Shown: piece after piece, positions 1 through 7,811 of the stretch
Numbering within the stretch: the stretch's first letter is position 1
Layout of the letters: each line of letters starts with the position of its first letter
From: Fretibacterium fastidiosum
GTDB lineage: Bacteria; Synergistota; Synergistia; Synergistales; Aminobacteriaceae
NCBI RefSeq assembly: GCF_964642095.1
Contig: NZ_OZ209244.1
Location: forward strand, 310,001-374,000
DNA: 64,000 bases
Direction: 5' to 3'
The notes under the pieces: generated by a model
Databases searched by the model: none
Told to the model about the DNA's origin: nothing
What the model saw: only the letters and a program-made list of their open reading frames with translations
Position numbers and translations under genes: made by a program

Positions 1-8
1 ACGGGGTA

Positions 9-159
9 ATACCAATTTGTGTCTAAAGGGAAAGAAAGGCCCCCCTGCAAGGGGGGCCTGAAAAAACGGGGGCCTAACAACGCGCCTCTTCTTTTTGCCT
101 CCCCTGAAAGGGGAGGTGGCCCGAAGGGCCGGAGGGGTTGGTCCTCTGAAGTGGCGCAT
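9..159. repeat. Palindromic MITE-like repeat, copy 1 (left end only)
   Basis: It opens with the terminal motif ATACCAATTTGTGTCTAAAG, then the hairpin GGCCCCCCTGCAAGGGGGGCC, a CCTCCCCTGAAAGGGGAGG hairpin and the exchangeable stem GGCCC-GAA-GGGCC. No right terminal motif is present; the copy runs straight into the stop codon of the Rpn gene at 160. The same flank (ACGGGGTAATACC) recurs at copy 2. Confidence 0.8.
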
Positions 160-1170
160 TCAGTTTCCGGTCCCGGCCCTCAGTGCCGCAACCTCGTCGG
201 GGGAGAGGCCGGTCGCCTGGGATATCTGCTCGGGCGTGAAGCTCATGCCCAGCATCCGCCGCGCCGTGGAGGCGATACCATCCGCCCGTCCTTCGTTCAG
301 GCCCCTGGCCAGCCCTCTGGCCTCGCCCAAGGCGATGCCCTCATCGCGCCCCAGAGCGATGCCCTCCCTCAGGATCGTCTTCGCCTCGTACTCCAACACC
401 TGGCCTCCCATGATGGACTTCACTCCTTCCCTCACCTTTTCGTGCCGACAGGCAATGTGCTCCAACACCTTACCGGACATCTCCTCGAGCGTCCGCTTCA
501 CGTACTCCGTCAACTTCCCGCTCTCCGCCAGCCCCTCGAGCCGTTCCCGTATCCCCTCGTACTCGGACAGAAGCTCCCGCAGCAGTCCCTCATCCCTCTC
601 GTACTTCGCAAATCGTTTCTCGTGCGCAAAAATGCGGAAGGGAATGAGAAACAACAGCCCCCTGGAGAAGATGTCCTCCGGCGTGTACCGCTGGGCCTTC
701 ATCGCGGGAATATCGTACACCGCAGAACCGCCGCCTGGCAGCTCGATGCGCACCGTCAACACGTCAGGCGTACTCGCGCGGCAACGCAGGTACAGGATCG
801 CCGACGCAGGAAAGCGCACCGTCAGCACTCCCCCGCTCACCTGGCCCGCATCCAGCGCAATCTGCGCGTCGTACTCGAACATCCGGACCAACATCGTGTC
901 GTCCGACGTGCTCTGGCACTCGATGTGGTACTTCTTCAGCGACTTGCCCCGTATCCCGAAGCACGAGTCCGTGACGCGCTCACGCTCCGTGCCGTCCTGA
1001 CCGTTGATAAAGTGCTCGTTAGGGTAGAACTCCACCGCCTCGTCCCCGGAGTACGACTCGTGAAAGATTTCGTTCACCACCGGGATAATGAGGCTTGAAC
1101 AATCGTTCAGCAGCGTTCGGAACACGTCGTCGTAGGGCGTGTTGACCAGCAATCCGCATCCCTCCCCCAT
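160..1170 (-). CDS. Rpn family recombination-promoting nuclease / putative transposase (A)
   Basis: A 336-residue member of the Rpn/PD-(D/E)XK 'transposase' family, whose studied members are DNA endonucleases that raise recombination. The N-terminal core has NTPYDDVFRTLLND, then an Asp in VTDSCFG and the E-x-Q catalytic strand YHIECQST. The C-terminal third is helical and charged (repeated EGIALG-type units) and ends in a tail (TARRML...EQISQATGLSPDEVAAL) shared with the other Rpn proteins here. I chose the ATG at 1170 because AGGAG lies 8 bases upstream; longer starts at 1191 and 1203 lack a ribosome site. A TATAAT box at 1195-1190 (minus) implies a short leader. The stop codon abuts repeat copy 1. 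Cellular role is inferred from the family. Confidence 0.85.
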   Translation of the reverse strand: MGEGCGLLVNTPYDDVFRTLLNDCSSLIIPVVNEIFHESYSGDEAVEFYPNEHFINGQDGTERERVTDSCFGIRGKSLKKYHIECQSTSDDTMLVRMFEYDAQIALDAGQVSGGVLTVRFPASAILYLRCRASTPDVLTVRIELPGGGSAVYDIPAMKAQRYTPEDIFSRGLLFLIPFRIFAHEKRFAKYERDEGLLRELLSEYEGIRERLEGLAESGKLTEYVKRTLEEMSGKVLEHIACRHEKVREGVKSIMGGQVLEYEAKTILREGIALGRDEGIALGEARGLARGLNEGRADGIASTARRMLGMSFTPEQISQATGLSPDEVAALRAGTGN

Positions 1171-1189
1171 CCCTTCGGCTCCTGGCCTC

Positions 1190-1195
1190 ATTATA
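1190..1195 (-). promoter_or_regulatory. -10 box for Rpn gene A
   Basis: A perfect TATAAT on the minus strand lies about 20 bases upstream of the chosen start codon. The best -35 candidate (TTGAGC, 15 bases upstream) is weak. Confidence 0.45.
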
Positions 1196-1250
1196 GCAAA
1201 CAAGCCCCTCGCTCAAAACCGATCAAATACAGGGAAACTGAAACGGGGTA

Positions 1251-1531
1251 ATACCAATTTGTGTCTAAAGGGAAAGAAAGGCCCCCCCTGCAAGGGGGGC
1301 TGCCCCGAAGGGGCTGGGGGTGTTTTTCATAAGACGCGCCTGTCTGACATTCCCCGTCAACGCCTCCACAAGGCAATCAATTGCCTTGCTTCGGCACAGC
1401 CGACCAACGCAGCGCCGCAATCGCTGACGCGATTGCATAAGCTGCGTCGTCTGGCTGAACCCCTCCGGTTCGCTGACGCGAACCACCTCCCCTTTCAGGG
1501 GAGGCAAACCATATTAAACGCGAATTGGTAT
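1251..1531. repeat. Palindromic MITE-like repeat, copy 2 (both ends)
   Basis: Complete copy bounded by ATACCAATTTGTGTCTAAAG and the inverted TTAAACGCGAATTGGTAT. The interior carries the C-rich hairpin, the constant block with GTCTTATGAAAAACAC read in reverse sense relative to other copies, the self-complementary AAGGCAATCAATTGCCTT, the GCAATCGC-TGAC-GCGATTGC hairpin, the GGTTCGC-TGAC-GCGAACC stem and the CCTCCCC hairpin. It fills most of the gap between FlaG and Rpn A. Confidence 0.9.
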
Positions 1532-1568
1532 GAAAAACACTTGCCAGCCCTCCTTCCAGGGCAGCCTG

Positions 1569-1603
1569 AAAAACAACCAGCCGGAGGGACGCCCCTCCGG
1601 CTG
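1569..1603 (-). terminator. Intrinsic terminator downstream of flaG
   Basis: On the minus strand AGCCGGAGGGGCG pairs with TCCCTCCGGCT and is followed by GGTTGTTTTTC, about 40 bases after the flaG stop. Confidence 0.7.
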
Positions 1604-1639
1604 AATCGGCAAATCAATGCGAAACGGACGAAGCGCCCG

Positions 1640-2032
1640 CTACGCCACCACGTCCAGGCGCTCGCTGAGCGCCTTGTGGATCTGCTTCACCATCTCGATG
1701 ATCTCGTCCGCGGGAATCCGGCGCACCACCTGGCCGTCCTCGTTGTTGACGACCTGGATCTGCACCATGTCCGCCTCCTCGATCACCTCGTACTTCAGGT
1801 GCCGGTCCGGCGCCAGGAGGTTCACCACCTCCAGTACCTTCTCCAGCACGTCCTTCTGCGCGTCACGGTCCGGCTCGCGCTCCGGGGACGCCGCGGGGTC
1901 CTCCCGCAGGACGTCCGGCGCAGCCTGCGCGGCCTCCGGGGGACGCACCCCCTCCGGGACGCCGCCTCCCGCCGCCGGCAGGCCCTCAGGGGCGGCAGGC
2001 AGGACAGCCTTCGCGCTCAGGTTCACCTGCAT
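1640..2032 (-). CDS. flaG: FlaG family flagellar protein
   Basis: A 130-residue protein. Residues 1-60 are a Pro/Ala/Glu-rich, probably disordered leader. Residues 60-130 match the FlaG fold: LKYEVIEEADMVQIQVVN followed by GQVVRRIPADEIIEMVK and a final amphipathic helix. FlaG proteins influence flagellar filament length and accompany flagellin genes; the biochemical role is not settled. It lies 160 bases downstream of flagellin on the same strand, with an intrinsic terminator in between, so it is probably expressed partly by read-through. The ribosome site is weak. Confidence 0.85.
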   Translation of the reverse strand: MQVNLSAKAVLPAAPEGLPAAGGGVPEGVRPPEAAQAAPDVLREDPAASPEREPDRDAQKDVLEKVLEVVNLLAPDRHLKYEVIEEADMVQIQVVNNEDGQVVRRIPADEIIEMVKQIHKALSERLDVVA

Positions 2033-2103
2033 AGCCTCACCCTGCTTTCCGTCTGCTCTCGATGCGCTCTCAAGGGAACGTTTTCAGAACACGCCGTCCT
2101 TGT

Positions 2104-2139
2104 AAAAGGGGGGAGGGGGACAGATCCCCCGCCCCCCCA
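2104..2139 (-). terminator. Intrinsic terminator downstream of flagellin
   Basis: On the minus strand a G-run/C-run hairpin (GGGGGA-TCTG-TCCCCC core, extended by further G:C pairs) is followed by TTTT. It lies 55-90 bases after the flagellin stop and before flaG. Confidence 0.65.
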
Positions 2140-2192
2140 CGCCTGACGCTTCACGCCTCAGGCCGCTTCCCTTCCCTCAGGCGTACGAAAAA

Positions 2193-4937
2193 CTACCGGA
2201 TCAGGGTCAGGACGCTCTGCGGCAGCTGGTTGGCCTGCGCCAACATCGACGTGCCGGCCTGCAGCATGATCTGCAGCTTGGTGAAGTTCATCATTTCCTT
2301 TGCCATGTCCGTGTCGCGGATACGGCTCTCGGCAGACGTCAGGTTCTCCGCCGCCGTGTTCAGGTTGTTGATGGTGTGCTCCAGGCGGTTCTGGTACGCG
2401 CCCAGCTTCGCCCGCTGCGTGGACACCTTGTCGATGGCGTTGTCGATGATCGTGATGCTCCGCGCCGCGCTCTCGCGGTCCGTCACCAGCACCGCGTTCA
2501 GGCCCAGGGCGTGGGCGCGCATGTCGCCGATGTTGATGCCCATGTCCTCGCCCTCGTTCGCGCCGATCTGGAACACCGTCGTGTTGTCCGCCAGGTGCAG
2601 CGTCGTGCTGTAGTCCTTCGCAGCGTAGACGAAGCCCTTGCGCGCGCTGTCCCACTTCGCCGACACGCCCGCCATGGCGTCAAACTCCACGTCCACGTTG
2701 GGGTTCACCACGCCGTACAGCCGGTTGCCCGTGATCTGGACGTTGCTGGCCACGATGTCGCCGCTGTGGGCGTCCTTCACGGACACGGTGTAGCTGCTCT
2801 CCGTCGCGTCCTGAATGACGTTCAGGGAAAGCGCGTTGATGATGTTCTCGTCGCCGGAGAAGCTGATCGTCCCCGCCGAGCCGGACACGACGGAGCGGAT
2901 GACGAACGTCCCCGCCACGGACTCGGAGTTGCCGGAGGCCGTATCGACGAAGTCCACGAAGTGCTTGCCGCCCTCGCCGTCAACGTACTTCGCCTGCCCC
3001 AATCCCACGCCGATGGCGGCGTTCAGCTTGTCCTGCACGTCCTTGAGCGTGTCGTTGGCGTAGAGCGTCACGGACGTCTGCTTGCCGTCACCCTGCGTGA
3101 TGGTCAGCGTCTTGGCGTCCTTCTGGGAGAACACGCCCTGGCTGTCCCAGAACTTGTCCAGGTCCCGCAGCTTGACGTCGCCGCGGGCCACCTCGCCCAC
3201 GTAGGTCGCGTGGAACTTGGCCAGCTCACCGGTCGGGGTGGCCGCGAAGTCGTCGTTTAGTGTCAGCTTCACGGTGCCCTCCATGACCTCGCCCGTCTTC
3301 TCGTTCAGGTAGTAGTTCTTGAAGCTGATATCCTTTCCTTTAACAAGGTCCGACTTCAGACCGTAAGACGCCGAATTGCGCGTCACATCGGTGCCCCACT
3401 TGCCATCCCATTCCTGGTTCTGCTTGCCGGAAACCGTGAGTTTGACGTCGGCCTTGGGGTCGGCTCCATCATTGCCCTTGGACACGTTGTAGACGAGCTT
3501 CGAGCCCTTCTCGAAACCGTAGGAGCCGTACCCTTCAAGTTTTAGCGTGAATGCCGCCGCCGCACCAAGGCCCAGCTTGTCGCCAAGGTTCGTCGGCGCC
3601 TCCCCGCCCTTCAGCACGATACCCTCATACGTCACCGTGCTCGTCTTGCCGTCCACTCCAAGCTTGGAGACCGTGGCCTTCAGCGTGACGGAGTCCGAGT
3701 CGTGATTGACGTTCGTCACCTCGAACAGGATGTTGGCGTTCGTGTTAATGGCGTTGGTATTCGTCGCCGTCAGCGTCTTTTTCGCGGGGTCGTCGATGGA
3801 AACTAAGGTATTGTCGAGACCACTGGTTCCATCGCCAACGTCAATAGCGTCGGCCGGGGTCACAGCGCCCGGCGTATACTGAATCAGACCAGCGCCCTTC
3901 CCTAACGCATCAGTCCCATCGGTCTTGACCGCTACGATATCCAGCTTATCCGTACCACTCTCCTTCAGCTTGATCGCGTACCCGGCCTTGGCGAACTCCT
4001 GCTTGGCTTCCTTGGTGGTGAGCGCTGCCACTACCTTATCACGTACCTTCCCGGGCTCATCGTCCTTTACAAGATTGGTGAGGTTTATTTTAACGCCGGC
4101 AACGGTAATGCTGGCATCCGATGCACCCGCAACTGGAGCCGTAATCTTCTTGAAAGTTAGTTGCGCACCAGAGGCATGAAAACTCTTCGCGTTATACGCG
4201 CCCTGGAGCGCTGGGGCAGTGTCCGTCACGGCGGCAGCGGCTTTGTTAATTGTGTAGTCGCCTGCAGGGACGTTGTTGACGGACACGCCCTTTGCGCCGG
4301 CCACGGCGTTCAGCGTGACGTCCGTGATGACGTCCTTGTGCTTGATCTTGAAGATGTCGCTCTTCTTCACCTCGGCCTGCCCCGGCTCCGCCCTGACGTC
4401 GATCTTGTAGTTGCCCTCAGAGGCCTTCTTCTGGCCGAACTGGTCGATCTGGCGCAGGCCGCCGTTGATGATGGCCTTCGTGTTCAGGTTGTCGCTGCTC
4501 CACAGCACCGCCGCGTCGCCGTTCAGGAGCTTCTTCTTGTTGAACTGCGTGGTGTTGCCGATGCGCGTGATCTCCTCGCGGAGCTGGTCGATCTCCAGCT
4601 GGATGTAGCCGCGGTCCTGCTGCGTCAGCGTGTCGTTGGCACTCTGGACGGACAGCTCGCGCATGCGCTGAAGGATGCTGTGCGTCTCGTTCAGCGCGCC
4701 CTCGGCCGTCTGGATCATGCTGATGCCGTCCTGGCTGTTGGACACCGCGCGGTCCAAGCCGCGGATCTGGGCGCGCATCTTCTCGCTGATCGCGAGGCCC
4801 GCGGCGTCGTCCGCCGCGCTGTTGATGCGGAGGCCCGTGGAGAGCTTCTGAATGGACTTCTGGAGCGAACTGCTGGTGCGGTTGACGGTGTTGTAGGCGG
4901 AAAGAGCGGGGATGTTGTGCATAACTACCATAGACAT
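2193..4937 (-). CDS. fliC: Flagellin with a very large variable central region
   Basis: A 914-residue flagellin, the filament subunit exported by the flagellar type III system. Residues 1-140 are the conserved D0/D1 region (MHNIPALSAYNTVNRT, KLSTGLRINSAADDAAG, AEGALNETHSILQRMREL). The last 125 residues are the C-terminal D1/D0 (RSITIIDNAIDKVSTQRAKLGA ... LTSAESRIRDTDMAKEM, MLAQANQLPQSVL). About 640 residues of Thr/Lys/Asp-rich beta-type sequence separate them, far more than in typical flagellins of 270-550 residues. The start at 4937 is fixed by GGAGGT with 7-base spacing and by the family N-terminus; an in-frame upstream ATG adds 29 unrelated residues. Part of the insert (about 3700-4200) is visibly less GC-rich than the ends. 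Confidence 0.95.
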   Translation of the reverse strand: MSMVVMHNIPALSAYNTVNRTSSSLQKSIQKLSTGLRINSAADDAAGLAISEKMRAQIRGLDRAVSNSQDGISMIQTAEGALNETHSILQRMRELSVQSANDTLTQQDRGYIQLEIDQLREEITRIGNTTQFNKKKLLNGDAAVLWSSDNLNTKAIINGGLRQIDQFGQKKASEGNYKIDVRAEPGQAEVKKSDIFKIKHKDVITDVTLNAVAGAKGVSVNNVPAGDYTINKAAAAVTDTAPALQGAYNAKSFHASGAQLTFKKITAPVAGASDASITVAGVKINLTNLVKDDEPGKVRDKVVAALTTKEAKQEFAKAGYAIKLKESGTDKLDIVAVKTDGTDALGKGAGLIQYTPGAVTPADAIDVGDGTSGLDNTLVSIDDPAKKTLTATNTNAINTNANILFEVTNVNHDSDSVTLKATVSKLGVDGKTSTVTYEGIVLKGGEAPTNLGDKLGLGAAAAFTLKLEGYGSYGFEKGSKLVYNVSKGNDGADPKADVKLTVSGKQNQEWDGKWGTDVTRNSASYGLKSDLVKGKDISFKNYYLNEKTGEVMEGTVKLTLNDDFAATPTGELAKFHATYVGEVARGDVKLRDLDKFWDSQGVFSQKDAKTLTITQGDGKQTSVTLYANDTLKDVQDKLNAAIGVGLGQAKYVDGEGGKHFVDFVDTASGNSESVAGTFVIRSVVSGSAGTISFSGDENIINALSLNVIQDATESSYTVSVKDAHSGDIVASNVQITGNRLYGVVNPNVDVEFDAMAGVSAKWDSARKGFVYAAKDYSTTLHLADNTTVFQIGANEGEDMGINIGDMRAHALGLNAVLVTDRESAARSITIIDNAIDKVSTQRAKLGAYQNRLEHTINNLNTAAENLTSAESRIRDTDMAKEMMNFTKLQIMLQAGTSMLAQANQLPQSVLTLIR

Positions 4938-5155
4938 ACGAATGACCTCCCTGTCCGGGCCAGATGGCCCGGTTTGTACATGTCCGCTTCTTCCATGGAT
5001 ACGGACATTGGCCCATGCCGGCACGGCTCCCTGCCTCCGGCTGAGCTTCCTGATGTTCCCGCCCTGGAGCGCCTCTTGCGCTCCGGGCCTGCGCTCTTAC
5101 AACGCGGCCTCCGTCCCTCCGGGCGCCCGAACGGCTCGAAGACCTGCGCAGAGTT

Positions 5156-5186
5156 ATTATAGCACGCGGAGGCGGAAAAAAGTCAA
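5156..5186 (-). promoter_or_regulatory. Promoter for flagellin
   Basis: TTGACT and TATAAT, 19 bases apart on the minus strand, upstream of a leader of about 210 bases. I see no sigma-28-like flagellar promoter, so this gene may use the housekeeping sigma factor. Confidence 0.5.
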
Positions 5187-5214
5187 CCGGCAGGGGGGAA
5201 CCCCAACCCACAGG

Positions 5215-5345
5215 CAAAGTTTTTAACGTGCGTCAGAAAGCGGTTTTATGCGTTTTTTGCTGCACCTGACGGGTGAGAGGTCAGAGTCAGGTTAACCTGT
5301 GCTATGACGGGCTTGATCCTTGATAAAACTGCTGCAACCTGTGGA
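5215..5345. repeat. Second repeat family, copy 1 (inverted partner at 31509-31645)
   Basis: The minus strand of this stretch aligns with the plus strand of 31509-31645. Shared blocks are CCCAAATCCAC, TCAAGCCCGTCAT, ATCAGGTGCAGCA-like and AAACGCA-AAAACC. Many substitutions separate them, so this is an old dispersed element. It lies immediately upstream of the flagellin promoter. Confidence 0.65.
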
Positions 5346-5364
5346 TTTGGGGGGAAACGTAAAA

Positions 5365-5430
5365 GCCTCCCCTGAAAGGGGAGGTGCTGAACGGAGTGAG
5401 GCGGAGGGGTCGCTTTGAAGTGGTGCGTTC
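5365..5430. repeat. Partial palindromic repeat next to copy 3
   Basis: Contains the CCTCCCCTGAAAGGGGAGG hairpin and the variant stem GCTGAACGGAGTGAGGC, then TGAAGTGGTGCGTTC, which resembles the end of copy 1. No terminal motif is present. Confidence 0.7.
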
Positions 5431-5591
5431 ATACCAATTCGCGTCTAAAGGGCAAGAAAGGCCCCCCTGCAAGGGGGGCTGCCCCGAAGGGGCTGGGGGG
5501 TGTTGAGCCTGAGAAACAACCCCTCCGGTTCGCTGGCGCGAACCACCTCCCCTTTCAGGGGAGGCAATCCGTATTAAACGCGAATTGGTAT
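5431..5591. repeat. Palindromic MITE-like repeat, copy 3 (both ends)
   Basis: A compact complete copy: ATACCAATTCGCGTCTAAAG, C-rich hairpin, CCCCGAAGGGG hairpin, GGTTCGC-TGGC-GCGAACC stem, CCTCCCC hairpin and TTAAACGCGAATTGGTAT. Its last base is also the last base of the stop codon of the Rpn gene at 5591. Confidence 0.92.
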
Positions 5592-6613
5592 CAGTTGTCC
5601 ATCCCCCGCTGCAGCGCCGCAACCTCGTCAGGGGAAAGGCCGGTGAAGTCAACGACCTGCTCCAGCGGGACACCCCGCACCAACATCCGTCGCGCCGTGG
5701 CGGCGATGCCTTTGGCCTCACCCTCGGCGATGCCTTCAGCCTTACCCCTGGCCTCTCCTTCAGCGATGCCTTCAGCCTTACCCCTGGCCTCACCCTCGGC
5801 AATCCCTTCGGCCCTGGCGGCCCGGCGGATCGTCTCCTCGATCGTCAGATCGTCCACCATCGCCTTGTAACTCAAAATGTAGCGCAGACGTTCCTCGTGG
5901 TTCTGCAAAAACAGCCTCTCCAAATCCAGCGCCTCGCCGATCATCGGGTCCTGCACCATCGCCTCAGGCATCTTCTTCGCCTCCATTCCCGCAAGATACA
6001 TCAGCCAGTACTCCAGACGGTTCCGTGGCGTCCCCTGACGGACGTACTTCGGCACCTCCAGGTAGACCAGTCTCAAATCCTCGCACAGCCTCTCCCCCGT
6101 CTCCTCGTCGCACAGGCTGAACGCCCGGCGGAAACGATCTCCCGCAAACAGGTTGAACGCCAGAATGTGGATCGAGATCGTCTTTTTCAGGTCCAGGTAC
6201 GAGTCTCCGGCCCTCAACTGAGAGGCGTGCAGCGCGCTCAGGTAATAGGTGGAGCGCTGGGGGTAGTCGTTTCGGTTCCTCACCTGCACCTCGACCTCCA
6301 CCTGCGTGCCGTCCGCCATGCAGGCCACGATATCGAGGTAGACACTCTTTCCAGCCTCCCGAGTGGCGGAGAGCTCTCGATCGGCGTACTCCAGGCCCGT
6401 GAAGCCCGCACTCTCGTCCGGGAACACGAGGGAGTTCACGAGGTCCAGAAACAGGTGCTTGCGCTCCTCACGGCCAAACAAAAACTTGAAGAATCGGTCG
6501 TTGAGGCGGTAGATTTTTCCCCTCGCCAGGTCCGCCTCGATTTGCCCTTCCGTCACAGGCCCCGACGCCGGACCGATCAGCCCACCGTCGCGCTCCCGCT
6601 CTGCGTCCTTCAT
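5591..6613 (-). CDS. Rpn family recombination-promoting nuclease (B)
   Basis: A 340-residue PD-(D/E)XK nuclease family protein. The N-terminal half has IYRLNDRFFKFLFGREERK, the Asp of SVYLDIVACM and the E-x-Q strand TQVEVEVQVRNRNDYPQRS. Residues 280-310 are repeated units of EGIAEGEARGKA. It ends with the shared tail (ATARRMLVRGVPLEQVVDFTGLSPDEV). The start is set by GAGGAGG 7 bases upstream; TATAAT lies at 6661-6656. The first 285 residues differ at only about seven positions from the gene at 7812, but the tail matches the gene at 6799 instead. The stop overlaps repeat copy 3. Confidence 0.85.
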   Translation of the reverse strand: MKDAERERDGGLIGPASGPVTEGQIEADLARGKIYRLNDRFFKFLFGREERKHLFLDLVNSLVFPDESAGFTGLEYADRELSATREAGKSVYLDIVACMADGTQVEVEVQVRNRNDYPQRSTYYLSALHASQLRAGDSYLDLKKTISIHILAFNLFAGDRFRRAFSLCDEETGERLCEDLRLVYLEVPKYVRQGTPRNRLEYWLMYLAGMEAKKMPEAMVQDPMIGEALDLERLFLQNHEERLRYILSYKAMVDDLTIEETIRRAARAEGIAEGEARGKAEGIAEGEARGKAEGIAEGEAKGIAATARRMLVRGVPLEQVVDFTGLSPDEVAALQRGMDN

Positions 6614-6655
6614 GTCTCCGCCTCCTCGCTAAACGTCCCCTCACTGCCTGACTTT

Positions 6656-6661
6656 ATTATA
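6656..6661 (-). promoter_or_regulatory. -10 box for Rpn gene B
   Basis: TATAAT on the minus strand. The same block, including the bases around it, recurs at 8831-8826 ahead of the paralogue. In both cases palindromic repeat sequence begins about 25 bases upstream, close to where a -35 box would be expected. Confidence 0.45.
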
Positions 6662-6684
6662 CAATTTGCCCGTTGTGTTTTTTC

Positions 6685-6795
6685 GCCTCCCCTGCAAGGG
6701 GAGGTGCCGAACGGAGTGAGGCGGAGGGGTTGTTCTTCACGCTCAACAACAACCCCCCAGCCCCTACGGGGCAGCCCCCCTTGCAGGGGGGCCAA
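6685..6795. repeat. Palindromic repeat without terminal motifs, copy 4
   Basis: Contains the CCTCCCCTGCAAGGGGAGG hairpin, the variant stem GCCGAACGGAGTGAGGC and the CCCCTACGGGG and CCCCCTTGCAGGGGG hairpins. It separates Rpn genes B and C and ends 3 bases before the stop of C. Confidence 0.8.
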
Positions 6796-6798
6796 CGA

Positions 6799-7689
6799 TC
6801 AGTTGTCCATCCCCCTTCGCAGCGCCTCCACCTCGTCAGGGGACAGCCCGGTGAAGTCGGCAACCTGCTCGGGCAAAACGCCCCGGTCCAGCATCCGCCG
6901 CGCCGTGGCGGCGATACCCTCATTTCGTCCCTCATTGCGTCCCAGCTTAATGCCCCTGGCCTCACCCAGCTGAATGCCCCTGGCCTCAACCTTGTCCAAA
7001 ACGCTCAACATCGTGACCGCCTCCCCCTTCCTGAACTCGCTCTGCGTCTCCTCAAACCGATGGTCCCGCGTCAGCGCAGACATGAGCTTCAGCACCGCAT
7101 CCACGTGCTCGATCGTCTGACGCGGGGGCACGTAGTCCTCGTCTCGCCCCATCTGCACAAAGTAGTCCGCAACGATCCTGAAGTCGCTCTTGAACTGCCC
7201 CACCTGCTCCGCCGTCAGACGCGGAACCTCAAAGACGTTGACCCGATAGTCGTTCACAAACGGCTTTAGTCCTTCGGCCACAGAAACCCTATCGAACAGC
7301 GTCCGCGGCGCCGTCCAGGGCGAATCACCAAAGTAGAGGACCAGCGTCACCACCGGATACAGTCCCTGACCCGCGGACAGCTGACCCCGGTAGTCCGCCC
7401 CCTCGTACCCCAGCACCCGAAGCGCCATGTCCCAGTCCGCCTCGGTCTGGTTCTCGAACCCGATCAGGGAGATCACCGCCCCCTCGGAGACCCACAGCTT
7501 GGAGATGTCCCGCTCCTGCTCGTGGAGTTTCCCGTCCGTCTTGTAGAACGTGCGGGCCCGCGTGTCTTTCAGGTCCTCCGGCTTCACCCGCCTCTTTCCG
7601 TCGAAGAGCAACACGTTCACCACGTCCGCAAAGACGTCGTTGTATCCTTCCAGGTGCTTCTCCGTCATATCACGCTCCGGCACCCGCAT
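6799..7689 (-). CDS. Rpn family recombination-promoting nuclease (C), divergent body
   Basis: A 296-residue protein of the YhgA-like branch of the Rpn family. It shows EGYNDVFADVVNVLLFDGK, the E-x-Q strand VISLIGFENQTEADWDMALR and VTLVLYFGDSPWTAP. The body is unrelated at sequence level to the neighbouring Rpn genes. The last 35 residues (ATARRMLDRGVLPEQVADFTGLSPDEV) nonetheless match gene B almost exactly. A start at 7668 (MTEKHLEGYNDVF) with GGAG 7 bases upstream is an alternative to 7689, whose AGGAGG is only about 3 bases from the ATG. Expected activity is metal-dependent DNA cleavage. Confidence 0.8.
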   Translation of the reverse strand: MRVPERDMTEKHLEGYNDVFADVVNVLLFDGKRRVKPEDLKDTRARTFYKTDGKLHEQERDISKLWVSEGAVISLIGFENQTEADWDMALRVLGYEGADYRGQLSAGQGLYPVVTLVLYFGDSPWTAPRTLFDRVSVAEGLKPFVNDYRVNVFEVPRLTAEQVGQFKSDFRIVADYFVQMGRDEDYVPPRQTIEHVDAVLKLMSALTRDHRFEETQSEFRKGEAVTMLSVLDKVEARGIQLGEARGIKLGRNEGRNEGIAATARRMLDRGVLPEQVADFTGLSPDEVEALRRGMDN

Positions 7690-7726
7690 CCCCCTCCTTC
7701 AGCGAGTTTCTTCACCAGAGGGCCGA

Positions 7727-7808
7727 ACCACCCCCTCCCCTTCGGGGAGCCTTCCGGCTGCCGTTCGCCCTTGTTCACGGGCCGTCAGTCTCGCCCCGCC
7801 GGGGCCAA
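7727..7808. repeat. Palindromic repeat fragment, copy 5
   Basis: Carries CCCCTTCGGGGAGCC, TTCCGGCTGCCGTTCG and ACGGGCCGTCAGT, the blocks seen in the mosaic copies at 9.2, 25.7 and 47.6 kb. It separates Rpn genes C and D and ends 3 bases before the stop of D. Confidence 0.65.
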
Positions 7809-7811
7809 CGA

